Source: Cupriavidus gilardii (GTDB lineage Bacteria; Pseudomonadota; Gammaproteobacteria; Burkholderiales; Burkholderiaceae). From it: a stretch of DNA of 64,000 nucleotides. This document shows, piece by piece, positions 43,018 to 52,068 of the stretch. The notes under the pieces were generated by a model. The model saw only the letters and a program-made list of their open reading frames with translations, was not told where the DNA came from and did no database searches. The stretch is from assembly GCF_008801915.1 (NCBI RefSeq), contig NZ_VZOV01000001.1:558001-622000 (forward strand), given 5' to 3'. The position numbers and the translations under genes were made by a program. Numbering within the stretch: the first letter of the stretch is position 1; every line of letters begins with the position of its first letter.

Positions 43018-43887
43018 ATGGACGGAAAACGGCAGGCTTACGACGAACAGGCCGCACTATGGAACGGTGCGGCCGGACAGGGATGGGTAACGGCGCAGCA
43101 CGTGCTGGACCGGATGTTCGAGCCGATGGAGGCGCTGCTCGTGCAGGCCGTCCGCGACAGCGGCGGCACCGAGGTGCTGGACGTCGGCTGCGGCACCGGC
43201 GCCACCACGCTCGCCGTCGCGCGCGAGCTGCGCGAGCGCGGACGGTGCACCGGCATCGACCTGTCGGAGCCGATGATCGAAGCGGCCCGGCATCGCGCCC
43301 AGCGGGAGGGCGCCACGGCGCGCTTCCTCTGCGCGGATGCGCAGCGATACGCGTTCCCGCCGGCGAGCTTCGATACGGTGATCTCGCGGATCGGTGTGAT
43401 GTTCTTCGACGATCCGGTTGCCGCCTTCGCCAATCTGCGCCGCGCCGCGCGCGACGGTGCCGCACTGCGCTTCATCGCGTGGCGCGGGGCGGATCTGAAT
43501 CCCTTCATGATGACCGCGGAGAAAGCCGCCGCGCCGTTGCTGCCCGCGCTGCCGGCGCGCGCGTCCGACGGGCCGGGGCAATTCGCGTTTGCCGATGCCG
43601 ACAAGGTTCGCGGCATCCTGGCGGCCGCCGGCTGGACCGGTGTCGGCATCCGCGCGGTCGATCTGGCATGCAGCTTTCCCGCAAGCGAACTGCGGCGATA
43701 CGTGACCAGCGTGGGACCGCTGGGGCGTGTGTTCGGCACGCTGGACGCCAAAGTCCGCGACACCGTCGCCGCGACGGTGCTGCGGGCCTTCGAACCCTAC
43801 GTCGACGGCGGCGAGGTCCGCTTTACCTCGGCGTGCTGGATAGTCGAGGGCACTGCGGGCTCGCGCGAGGAGCACGGCCATGCATGA
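43018..43887 (+). CDS. SAM-dependent methyltransferase (class I)
   Basis: Rossmann-fold methyltransferase (289 aa). Motif I is EVLDVGCGTGATTLAVA, motif II acidic residue lies in CTGIDLSEPM, and DTVISRIGVMFFDDP follows. The start at 43018 has a strong GAGGAG site and fits the promoter position; the frame runs upstream to 42961 with a Cys-rich stretch (CNDQCNC) that would overlap the -10. It overlaps the DUF2938 gene by 8 bp. Substrate unknown; control by a MerR regulator hints at detoxification. Confidence 0.88.
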   Translation: MDGKRQAYDEQAALWNGAAGQGWVTAQHVLDRMFEPMEALLVQAVRDSGGTEVLDVGCGTGATTLAVARELRERGRCTGIDLSEPMIEAARHRAQREGATARFLCADAQRYAFPPASFDTVISRIGVMFFDDPVAAFANLRRAARDGAALRFIAWRGADLNPFMMTAEKAAAPLLPALPARASDGPGQFAFADADKVRGILAAAGWTGVGIRAVDLACSFPASELRRYVTSVGPLGRVFGTLDAKVRDTVAATVLRAFEPYVDGGEVRFTSACWIVEGTAGSREEHGHA

Positions 43888-44398
43888 CAAGCTGCCGCTG
43901 CTGGCCGTCGCCATCGGCGCCGGCGCAACGCTGACGATGGATCTTTGGGCGCTGGTTCAACGGGTCTGGTTCGGCATGAAGCCGCTGGACTACGGCATGG
44001 TCGGCCGTTGGCTGGGCCATATGCCACGCGGCCGCTTTCGCCACGAGGCGATCGGTCAGGCGCCGGCGATTCCGGCCGAACGTTGGATCGGCTGGACGGC
44101 GCACTACGTGGCCGGCATCGTGTTCGCGGCGGTGTTGCTGGCCATCTGGGGGCCGCAGTGGGCGTGCCGCCCGACCCTCGGCCCCGCGCTGATCGTCGGG
44201 CTCGCCAGCGTGGTGTTTCCCTTCCTGCTGATGCAGCCCGGCATGGGCGCCGGCATCGCGGCCCGCCGCACGCCCAAGCCCGGCGTCGCCCGCTTGCGCA
44301 GCCTCGTCACGCATGCGGTATTCGGCCTTGGGCTCTACGCTTCGGGCCACGTCCTGCAGTGGGTCGGCGGGCTGCTGCCGGGATTCTGTGGCGGATGA
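43880..44398 (+). CDS. DUF2938 family membrane protein
   Basis: Small inner-membrane protein (172 aa) with about four hydrophobic segments (AVAIGAGATLTMDLWALV, YVAGIVFAAVLLAIWG, ALIVGLASVVFPFLLM, AVFGLGLYASGHVLQWVGG). The GRFRHEAIG motif and TMDLW fit the DUF2938 family, whose function is unknown. It overlaps the methyltransferase end and shares its MerR-type promoter. Confidence 0.85.
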   Translation: MHDKLPLLAVAIGAGATLTMDLWALVQRVWFGMKPLDYGMVGRWLGHMPRGRFRHEAIGQAPAIPAERWIGWTAHYVAGIVFAAVLLAIWGPQWACRPTLGPALIVGLASVVFPFLLMQPGMGAGIAARRTPKPGVARLRSLVTHAVFGLGLYASGHVLQWVGGLLPGFCGG

Positions 44399-44425
44399 CG
44401 CCCGCAGCGTCCGGATATTCCGGAA

Positions 44426-44992
44426 TCAGGCGGCCGCCGCGCCGGCCCCCTGCAGGAAGGCCCGCTCCGCCAGCCCGGCCAGCCCGGCGCGGGCGATCCG
44501 TCCGCGCCGCTCCCCGTCGAGCAGGCCGATCAGCACCGATGCCCAGATTTCCGTCAGCGCCTGCGCGGTGATATCGATCCGGAAGATGCCTTGCTGCTGG
44601 CCGCGCAGAAAGAAGGCGTCCAGCTTGCTCTCCCAGTCCGTCTGCCAATCCGACGAGACGCCGGACACGACCTCCCGCCAGTAATAGATCAGGAACGCCG
44701 CCACCTCGCGTTGCTCGATCATGTTCGCATTCAGGCGCCGCAGTGCGTCAAGGGGAGAGGGGTCGTCCAATTTGGCGCACTGGACGACTTCGGCGAGCAC
44801 GCGCACGCCGTGGTCGATCAGGCGGGAAATCAGTTCGTCGCGCGTCCGGCAGAACCGGTACAGCGTGGCCTTGCTGATGCCGACGGCTTTCGCCAGGTCC
44901 TGCAGCGTGCCGCGCGGCTGGTCCACCAGCGCCAGCGCGAGCGCGGCCAGGAGCCGGCTGTTGTCTTCGTTCGATGCGGGGACGGCCGTCAT
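44426..44992 (-). CDS. TetR-family transcriptional regulator
   Basis: TetR-type repressor (188 aa). The N-terminal HTH is TLQDLAKAVGISKATLYRFC followed by RTRDELI. The C-terminal ligand domain has no clear family signature. It is divergent from the RND efflux operon. A 26-bp inverted repeat lies in the gap and is its likely operator, so pump substrates probably act as inducers. Confidence 0.9.
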   Translation of the reverse strand: MTAVPASNEDNSRLLAALALALVDQPRGTLQDLAKAVGISKATLYRFCRTRDELISRLIDHGVRVLAEVVQCAKLDDPSPLDALRRLNANMIEQREVAAFLIYYWREVVSGVSSDWQTDWESKLDAFFLRGQQQGIFRIDITAQALTEIWASVLIGLLDGERRGRIARAGLAGLAERAFLQGAGAAAA

Positions 44993-45105
44993 GACAAGCT
45001 GGAATCCATACTTTGTATCTCAAAAAGCACTTTTGTGTGGGGCTGGCGCGAACGCCGTGCGTTGGCACCCCGGGGATTATCCGGCAAAACAGGCAATTCC
45101 CATAC

Positions 45106-45131
45106 CATATGAATCTTTATTGATTCATATG
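45106..45131. promoter_or_regulatory. Candidate TetR operator upstream of the RND operon
   Basis: Perfect 10-bp inverted arms CATATGAATC and GATTCATATG are separated by 6 bp. The site is 51 bp before the adaptor start and 114 bp before the tetR start. Its size and AT-rich sequence in a GC-rich region fit a TetR-family operator such as those of acrR- or ttgR-like repressors. Confidence 0.75.
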
Positions 45132-45181
45132 ATGAATGAGCGTAGCATGTGCCCCTTTGCCGAACATTGAAGAAGGTAGAC

Positions 45182-46375
45182 ATGAATCACTTCCCAACGC
45201 GGGGATGGCGCACGCTGGCCATGGTCGCGGCGGTCATCGTGACGGCAGCATGCGGCAATGCGGAACAGGCGGCCGCCCCGGCGGCGCCCTCGGTCGATGT
45301 GCTGACATTGCAGCCGCGGCCGATGGCCGTCAGCAGCGAGCTGCCGGGCCGCATCGAACCGGTTCGTGTCGCCGAAGTGCGGGCACGGGTCGCCGGGATC
45401 GTGCTCAGGCGCAACTTCAAGGAAGGCAGCGACGTCAAGGCCGGCGATCCGCTGTTCCAGATCGATCCGGCCCCGTTGCAGGCGGCGCTGTCGCGCGCCG
45501 AGGGCGAGCTCGCGCGCGCGGAGGCGGTGCTGGCGGACGCCGACGCGGTGGTGCGCCGTTATGCGCCGCTGGTCGAGATCGAGGCGGTCAGCCGGCAGGA
45601 TTTCGATGCGGCCCAGGCCACGCTGAAGAGCGCGCAGGCGGCACGGCGCAGCGCGGCCGCGGAAGTGAAGACGGCCCGCCTGAACCTGGAATACGCGACG
45701 GTGCGGGCGCCGATTTCCGGACGGATCGGCCGCGCGCTGGTCACCGAAGGCGCATTGGTCGGGCAGGGCGAGGCCACGCCGATGGCCACCATCCAGCAGC
45801 TGGACCCGGTCTATGTCGACTTCAAGCAGCCGGTGGCCGATGTGCTGCGCATGCGCGAGGCGCTGGAGCAGGGCCGGCTGCAGCGGGAGCCGGAAGGCGG
45901 TGTGCCGATCGTCGTGACCATCGAAGGCACCGACAAGAAGCGCGAAGGGCGGCTGCTGTTCTCGGACATCTCCGTCGAGCGCGGCACCGGCCAGGTGTCG
46001 CTGCGCGGCCAGCTGCCGAACGCCGACAGCCTGCTGCTGCCGGGCATGTACGTACGCGTGCATGTCACGCACGCGGTCGATCCCGCCGCGATGCTGGTGC
46101 CGCAGCGGGCGGTGCGCCGCAGCCCCGACGGCAAGGCCCAGCTGCTGGTCGTCGGCAAGGGCGACGTGGCGGAGACCCGCCAGGTCCGCACCGGCCCGAT
46201 GCAGGGCGCCGAGTGGCAGATCCTGGAGGGCGTCAAGCCGGGCGACCGCATCGTGGTCGGCGGCGAGGCGAGCTCGGGGCAGAAGGTCACCATCGCCCCC
46301 GCTGCGCCGTCCAGGCAGGCCGGGGAAGCCGGCCTGCCGGCGCCCTCGAACCCTGCTGCGGCGGAACGAGGCTAG
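45182..46375 (+). CDS. RND efflux periplasmic adaptor (MexA/AcrA-like lipoprotein)
   Basis: Membrane-fusion protein (397 aa). Signal peptide and lipobox are AAVIVTAACG. The lipoyl half-motifs ELPGRIEPVRVAEVRARVAG and YATVRAPISGRIGRALV bracket an alpha hairpin, and a beta-barrel and membrane-proximal domain follow. GAAGG precedes ATG 45182. It joins the RND pump and outer-membrane channel. First gene of a three-gene operon under the divergent TetR gene. Confidence 0.94.
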   Translation: MNHFPTRGWRTLAMVAAVIVTAACGNAEQAAAPAAPSVDVLTLQPRPMAVSSELPGRIEPVRVAEVRARVAGIVLRRNFKEGSDVKAGDPLFQIDPAPLQAALSRAEGELARAEAVLADADAVVRRYAPLVEIEAVSRQDFDAAQATLKSAQAARRSAAAEVKTARLNLEYATVRAPISGRIGRALVTEGALVGQGEATPMATIQQLDPVYVDFKQPVADVLRMREALEQGRLQREPEGGVPIVVTIEGTDKKREGRLLFSDISVERGTGQVSLRGQLPNADSLLLPGMYVRVHVTHAVDPAAMLVPQRAVRRSPDGKAQLLVVGKGDVAETRQVRTGPMQGAEWQILEGVKPGDRIVVGGEASSGQKVTIAPAAPSRQAGEAGLPAPSNPAAAERG

Positions 46376-46407
46376 GCGCGCAGGCGCCGCGCCACTGAAC
46401 AGACATC

Positions 46408-49400
46408 ATGCTGCCAAGATTCTTCATTCATCGCCCCAACTTCGCCTGGGTGCTGGCGATCTTCATCGTGCTGGCGGGCCTGCTCGCGATGCCGTCGTTG
46501 CCGGTGTCGCAATACCCGACCGTCGCGCCGCCGCAGATCGCGATCTCGGCGGTCTACCCGGGCGCGTCCGCCACTACGCTGGTCGATTCGGTGACCAGCG
46601 TCATCGAGGAGGAGCTGAACGGCGCCAAGGGGATGCTGTACTACGACTCGTCCAGCAGCTCGGCGGGCATCGCGGAAATCACCGTGACGTTCGCGCCCGG
46701 CGTCGATCCCGATCTGGCCCAGGTCGACGTGCAGAACCGGATCAAGCAGGCCGAGGCGCGGCTGCCGGCCGCGGTCACGCGCCAGGGCCTGCGTACCGAG
46801 CAGGTCAGCGCGGGCTTCCTGCTGGTCTACTCGATCAACTTCAAGGGCGACGACGCCGGCAAGGATATGGTGACGCTGGCCGACTACGCGGCGCGCCGGA
46901 TCAACAACGAGATCCGCCGCGTGCCGGGCGTCGGCAAGGTGCAGTTCTTCGGCGCCGAGGCCGCGATGCGCGTGTGGGTCGACCCGCAGAAGCTGCTCGG
47001 CTACGGGCTGTCGGTGGCCGATGTCAACGAGGCGATCGCCGCGCAGAACGTGCAGGTGCCGGCCGGCAGCTTCGGCAGCCCGCCGGGCAGCGCGGACCAG
47101 GAGCTCAGCGCGACCATCGCCGTCAAGGGCATGCTGACGACGACCGAGGAGTTCGGCGCGATCGTGCTGCGCGCCAATCCCGACGGCTCGAAGGTGACGC
47201 TCGCCGACGTCGCTCGCCTCGAGGTCGGCCTGCAGGACTACAACTTCGACATGCTGACCAGCGGCAAGCGCGCGGTCGGCGCCGCGGTGCAACTGCGCCC
47301 GGGCGCGAACGCACTGGAAACCGCGCGCGCGGTCCGCGCCAGGCTCGACGAACTGTCGAAGTCCTTCCCCGACGACATCGAGTACTCGGTCCCCTACGAC
47401 ACCTCGCGCTTCGTCGAGGTCGCGATCGAGAAGGTCATCCATACGCTGGTCGAAGCGGTGGTGCTGGTGTTCCTGGTGATGCTGCTGTTCCTGCAGAACC
47501 TGCGCTACACGCTGATTCCGACCATCGTCGTGCCGGTCTGCCTGGCCGGCACGCTGGCGGTGATGTATGCGATCGGCTTCTCGGTCAACATGATGACGAT
47601 GTTCGGCATGGTGCTGGCGATCGGCATCCTGGTCGACGACGCCATCGTCGTGGTCGAGAACGTCGAGCGGATCATGGCGGAGGAAGGGCTCGGTCCCGTC
47701 GAGGCGACCGCCAAGGCAATGAGCCAGGTGTCGGGCGCCATCATCGGCATCACGCTGGTGCTGGCGGCCGTGTTCTTCCCGCTGGCCTTCATGGCCGGAT
47801 CGGTCGGCGTGATCTACCGGCAGTTCTCGCTGTCGCTGGCCGTGTCGATCCTGTTCTCGGGCTTCCTCGCGCTGACGCTGACCCCCGCGCTTTGCGCGAC
47901 GCTGCTCAAGCCGATCCCGCAAGGCCATCATGAAGAGAAGCGCGGCTTTTTCGGCTGGTTCAATCGCCGGTTCGGCCGACTGACCGAGCGGTTCACCGCG
48001 CTGAACTCGAAGCTGCTGCGCCGCGCCGGCCGCTGCATGATCGTCTACGGCATGGTGGTGGCGCTGCTGGCGCTGCTGTACACGCGGCTGCCGGAATCGT
48101 TCGTGCCGATCGAGGATCAGGGCTACTTCGTGGTCGACGTGCAGCTGCCCCCGGGCGCGACCAACCAGCGCACCGAGGCCGTGGTCAAGAAACTGGAGAG
48201 CTGGCTGCTCGGCCGCAAGGCGATGGAGTCGACCACGATGGTGCTGGGCTTCAGCTTCTCGGGCAGCGGCCAGAACGCGGCGCTGGGCTTTCCGACGCTG
48301 ACGGACTGGTCGACGCGGGGCAGCGGCCAGCATGCCAGCGACGAGGTGGCCGCCTTCAACGCCCAGTTTGCGGGGCTGAAGGAAGCACGCGTGATGGCGG
48401 TCGATCCGCCGCCGATCGAAGGGCTGGGCAATGCCAGCGGCTTTGCGCTGCGCCTGCAGGATCGCGCGGGCCTTGGACGAGCGGCGCTGGTGGCGGCGCG
48501 CGATACGCTGCTGAAGGAGGCCAACGCCTCGCCGGTGCTGGCGTACGCGATGATGGAAGGGCTGGAGGACGCGCCGCAGCTTCGCCTCGATATCGACCGC
48601 GACAAGGCAGAGGCGCTCGGCGTCGGCTTCGAAGCGATCAACACCGCGATTTCCAGCGCCTATGGCTCCGCGACCGTGGCCGACTTCGCCAATGTCGGGC
48701 GGCTGCAACGGGTCGTCGTGCAGGCCGACGTGCGCGACCGCATGACGCCCGAAGCGCTGCTGTCGCTGAATGTGCCCAACGTGCGCGGGGAACAGGTGCC
48801 TCTGAGCGCGTTCGCCACGCCGGAGTGGGAGATCGGCCCGGTGCAGGTGTCGCGCTACAACGGCTACCCGACGATCAAGATCATGGGCGACGCCGCGCCC
48901 GGTTTCAGTACCGGCGAGGCCATGGCCGAGATCGAACGGATCGCCGCCAGGCTGCCGGCGGGCATCGGCTACGAATGGACCGGCCTGTCGTATCAGGAAC
49001 GACAGGCCGGCGCGCAGGCCCCGTTGCTGCTGGCGCTGTCCTTCCTGGTGGTGTTCCTGCTGCTGGTGGCGCTCTACGAGAGCTGGGCGATCGCCGCCTC
49101 CGTGATGCTGATCGTGCCGATCGGCGCGCTGGGGTCGGTGCTGGCGGTCAATGCCCTGGGCATGCCGAACGACGTCTATTTCAAGGTCGGGCTGATCACG
49201 ATCATCGGTCTGGCCGCCAAGAACGCGATCCTGATCGTCGAATTCGCCAAGTCGCTGCGCGAGCAGGGCATGCCGCTGATCGACGCCGCGCTGGAGGCGT
49301 CGCGGCTGCGGTTCCGCCCGATCGTGATGACGTCGATGGCATTCATTCTCGGCGTCGTGCCGCTGGCCATTGCGACCGGCGCCGGCGCGGCCAGCCAGCG

Positions 49401-49578
49401 CGCCATCGGTACCGGCGTGATCGGCGGCATGCTGACCGCGACCACGCTGGGCGTGGTGTTTGCCCCGGTGTTCTTTGTCTGGGTGCTGTCCCGCTTCAAG
49501 CGGTATCGGGACAATGCAAGGGACAGCGGACGAACGACAACGCCGACTGCGACCACGACGACGGAGGGCGCGCAATGA
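46408..49578 (+). CDS. RND multidrug efflux pump (AcrB/MexB family, HAE1)
   Basis: Proton-driven inner-membrane pump (1056 aa). The N terminus is MLPRFFIHRPNFAWVLAIFI, as in HAE1 pumps. The TM4 proton-relay aspartates are in GILVDDAIVVVENVE, and a second relay motif is GLAAKNAILIVEFAKS near TM10. Two large periplasmic loops are complete. It overlaps the outer-membrane gene by ATGA. Exports hydrophobic drugs or solvents; substrate range not predictable. Confidence 0.95.
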   Translation: MLPRFFIHRPNFAWVLAIFIVLAGLLAMPSLPVSQYPTVAPPQIAISAVYPGASATTLVDSVTSVIEEELNGAKGMLYYDSSSSSAGIAEITVTFAPGVDPDLAQVDVQNRIKQAEARLPAAVTRQGLRTEQVSAGFLLVYSINFKGDDAGKDMVTLADYAARRINNEIRRVPGVGKVQFFGAEAAMRVWVDPQKLLGYGLSVADVNEAIAAQNVQVPAGSFGSPPGSADQELSATIAVKGMLTTTEEFGAIVLRANPDGSKVTLADVARLEVGLQDYNFDMLTSGKRAVGAAVQLRPGANALETARAVRARLDELSKSFPDDIEYSVPYDTSRFVEVAIEKVIHTLVEAVVLVFLVMLLFLQNLRYTLIPTIVVPVCLAGTLAVMYAIGFSVNMMTMFGMVLAIGILVDDAIVVVENVERIMAEEGLGPVEATAKAMSQVSGAIIGITLVLAAVFFPLAFMAGSVGVIYRQFSLSLAVSILFSGFLALTLTPALCATLLKPIPQGHHEEKRGFFGWFNRRFGRLTERFTALNSKLLRRAGRCMIVYGMVVALLALLYTRLPESFVPIEDQGYFVVDVQLPPGATNQRTEAVVKKLESWLLGRKAMESTTMVLGFSFSGSGQNAALGFPTLTDWSTRGSGQHASDEVAAFNAQFAGLKEARVMAVDPPPIEGLGNASGFALRLQDRAGLGRAALVAARDTLLKEANASPVLAYAMMEGLEDAPQLRLDIDRDKAEALGVGFEAINTAISSAYGSATVADFANVGRLQRVVVQADVRDRMTPEALLSLNVPNVRGEQVPLSAFATPEWEIGPVQVSRYNGYPTIKIMGDAAPGFSTGEAMAEIERIAARLPAGIGYEWTGLSYQERQAGAQAPLLLALSFLVVFLLLVALYESWAIAASVMLIVPIGALGSVLAVNALGMPNDVYFKVGLITIIGLAAKNAILIVEFAKSLREQGMPLIDAALEASRLRFRPIVMTSMAFILGVVPLAIATGAGAASQRAIGTGVIGGMLTATTLGVVFAPVFFVWVLSRFKRYRDNARDSGRTTTPTATTTTEGAQ

Positions 49579-51074
49579 AATCGATTCGATCCCGCACAAC
49601 GTTGCCGTGCCTGCTGTTGAGCGCCACTGCCGCCCTGGCCGGTTGCTCGTTGGCGCCGGTCTACGAGCGGCCGGCGGCGCCGGTGCCCACGCAATGGGCG
49701 TCCGGCCAGATGACGCAGATGGCCGGGATGGCGGCCGGCGATGCGCAGGTCGCGCCTTCATCGGCGGCCGTGCTGCAATGGGACAGCTTCATCGTCGACG
49801 GCAAGCTGCGCGAGCTGGTGGCGCTGGCGCTCGAGAACAATCGCGACCTGCGGCAGGCGGTGCTGAACATCGAGGCGGCGCGCGCGATGTATCGCGTGCA
49901 ACGTGCCGACCGCGTGCCGGGGCTGCAGGCCGAGGCGGGCGGCACGCGGCAACGCGTGGCCGAGGACCTGCGCCAGCCGGGCATGGGTTCCGTCCAGCAG
50001 ACCGTGCAGGCCGGCATCGCGGTGCCGGCGTTCGAGCTCGACCTGTTCGGCCGCGTACGCAACCTGTCCGAAGCCGCGCTGCGGGAATACTTCGCGACCG
50101 AGGAGGCCGCGCGCAGCGCGCGGATCAGTCTGGTGGCCGAAGTCATCCAGGCGTATCTGGCGCGGGACAGCGCCCAGCGCCGCCATCTGCTGACCGCGCA
50201 GACGCTGCAGACCCGCGAAGCCTCGCTGCGGCTGATTGCACAGCGCCGCCAGGCCGGCACGGCCACCGCGCTGGATTTCTACGAGGCCAGCGGGCTGACG
50301 GACCAGGCGCGCGCCGACCTGGAAAGGACCGACCGCGAATTTCGCCAGGCCACCAATGCGCTGGCGCTGCTGGTCGGCGTGCCGGACATCGCCGCGCGGT
50401 TGCCGGCGGCGCCGCGCGACGACGTGCTGCTGGTGCAGACGCTGGCGCCCGGCACGCCGTCCGACCTGCTGATTCACCGGCCGGACATCCTCGCCGCGGA
50501 ACAGCGGCTGCGCGGACGCCATGCCGACATCGGCGCGGCACGCGCGGCGTTCTTCCCGCGCATCACGCTGACCGGCATGTTCGGCAGCGCCAGCGGCGAG
50601 CTGTCCAACCTGTTCGGCGCGGGCCAGACGGTATGGTCGTTCGCCCCGCAGTTGACGCTGCCGATCTTCTCCGGTGGCCGCAATCTCGCGAACCTGGATC
50701 TTGCCCATGTGCGCAAGGACATCGCGGTGGCCAACTACGAGAAGACGATCCAGACCGCGTTCCGCGAAGTCTCGGACGCGCTGGCGGCAACCGACACGCT
50801 GCGTCGCGAAGAGGTCGCCCGCCGTGCTGTCGCGCAGACCAGCGAGCAGACGTTGCGGCTGTCCGAGGCGCGCTACCGCGCCGGCGTCGACGACCATCTG
50901 CGCTACCTGGAGGCACAGCGTAACCACTATGCCGCGCAAACTGCGCTGATCGACGTCGCCGCGCAGCGGCAAAGCGCGCTGGCCGCGCTGTTTCGCGCGC
51001 TCGGAGGGGGCTGGTCGAGCGAGCGGACGGACGCGGCGGAAGCGTCCACGGTGGGGCAGCGTTCCCCACTATAG
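49575..51074 (+). CDS. RND outer-membrane channel lipoprotein (OprM/NodT family)
   Basis: TolC-like outer-membrane factor (499 aa). Lipobox LAGCS is followed by the usual LAPVYERPAAPVP. The repeated channel motifs LFGRVRNLSEAAL / FEYFATEEAAR and TLPIFSGGRNLANLDLAHVR are present, with ARYRAGVDDHLRYLEAQR near the end. ATG 49575 overlaps the pump stop. Completes the tripartite pump. Confidence 0.94.
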   Translation: MKSIRSRTTLPCLLLSATAALAGCSLAPVYERPAAPVPTQWASGQMTQMAGMAAGDAQVAPSSAAVLQWDSFIVDGKLRELVALALENNRDLRQAVLNIEAARAMYRVQRADRVPGLQAEAGGTRQRVAEDLRQPGMGSVQQTVQAGIAVPAFELDLFGRVRNLSEAALREYFATEEAARSARISLVAEVIQAYLARDSAQRRHLLTAQTLQTREASLRLIAQRRQAGTATALDFYEASGLTDQARADLERTDREFRQATNALALLVGVPDIAARLPAAPRDDVLLVQTLAPGTPSDLLIHRPDILAAEQRLRGRHADIGAARAAFFPRITLTGMFGSASGELSNLFGAGQTVWSFAPQLTLPIFSGGRNLANLDLAHVRKDIAVANYEKTIQTAFREVSDALAATDTLRREEVARRAVAQTSEQTLRLSEARYRAGVDDHLRYLEAQRNHYAAQTALIDVAAQRQSALAALFRALGGGWSSERTDAAEASTVGQRSPL

Positions 51075-51104
51075 GGCTTCGCGTGACTGAGGGCGAGCCG
51101 TTGC

Positions 51105-51127
51105 GTGCCCGGTTTTTGGGCGGGCAC
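51105..51127 (+). terminator. Probable terminator of the RND operon
   Basis: GTGCCCG (51105-51111) pairs with CGGGCAC (51121-51127) around a 9-nt loop, 31 bp after the channel gene stop. A T-rich stretch (51137-51148) follows after a short gap rather than at once, so termination may be partial. Confidence 0.5.
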
Positions 51128-51226
51128 TGGCCTTAAGTTTTTCTTTTGAGACGGCAAATAAAGTCTTAATTTTCTTTATCTGAGGGGGCCAGTAACATCG
51201 GACGACCATAAGAGGAGAAACCTGCC

Positions 51227-51952
51227 ATGCCCGCCGTTCGCAAGCCCGTTCGCAACCCTGTTCGCCGCCGTACCTTGTTCGCCGTCGCCGCATTGTGCGC
51301 GATGCCATCGCTGGCTGTCGCCGCGGACAAGTACCCGTCCAAGCCGATCCGCATGGTCGTGGCCTTCGCGGCGGGCGGGGCGAACGACACCATCGCCCGC
51401 ATCCTGGCCAAGGAACTGCAGCAAGGCATGGGGCAATCCGTCGTGGTGGAGAACCGTGGCGGCGCCGGCGGCCTGATCGGCTCAGACATGGTCGCCAAGG
51501 CGACGCCCGACGGCTACACGCTGCTGCTCGGCAGCGCTGGCGCGCAGACCATCATGCCGGCGCTGACCCGCAAGATGCCCTACGACCCGCGCACGGGGCT
51601 CGCCCCGGTGTCGCTGGTCGCCGAAGCGGCCAACGTGCTGATGGTCAGGACGGGACTGCCGTTCAACAACGTCAAGGAGCTGCTGGCAGGTGCGAAACAG
51701 AAGCCCGGCGCCTATACCTACGGCTCCTCGGGCAATGGCACCACGCTGCATGTGTCGGGCGCGCTGATGGAAAAGCTCGGCGGCATCGACCTGCTGCACA
51801 TTCCCTACAAGGGCAACGGCCCCGCGATGAACGACCTCTACGCCGGCAACGTCGACATGGTGTTCGGCTCGGTGCCGGTCGCGATGGCGGCGCTGAAGAC
51901 CGGCAAGGCGAAGATGGGGTCATGCCAAGATTCGGGCAATCGGCTATCATAA
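51227..51952 (+). pseudogene. Bug-family substrate-binding protein, truncated by a Tn3-family transposon
   Basis: The first 230 residues of a Bug/TctC receptor are intact: a signal (TLFAVAALCAMPSLAVAA), IRMVVAFAAGGANDTIARIL, SVVVENRGGAGGLIG and LHIPYKGNGPAMNDLYAG. Full-length members have about 325 residues. The frame enters the transposon inverted repeat at 51916 and stops inside it (TAA 51950-51952) after 12 foreign residues (GSCQDSGNRLS). The missing C-terminal third is not found elsewhere in the window. The receptor is presumed non-functional. Confidence 0.9.
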
Positions 51953-51953
51953 G
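51916..51953 (+). repeat. Left 38-bp inverted repeat of a Tn3-family transposon
   Basis: The repeat starts GGGGTCATGCC and ends ATCATAAG, 38 bp long, the standard length, start (GGGG) and end (TAAG) for Tn3-family termini. It directly follows interrupted receptor coding sequence. The 5 bp before it (AAGAT, 51911-51915) would be the target duplication, but the right copy is not in view. Confidence 0.88.
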
Positions 51954-52068
51954 CCGCTGGGTTATATAAACAAGAAGAAACATTCCCTTTAGTTATAACT
52001 TTGGTCTAGAACTTTGCCATCGTCCTCGGCTAGACTGGCTGGCCCTTCAGAGATTGTCGAGATCCTGT

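Noticed and set aside
46372..49761. 1129-codon open frame antisense to the RND pump
   Set aside because: Low-complexity Arg/His/Gln-rich product with no domains, exactly mirroring a well-supported gene; a common artefact of high GC.
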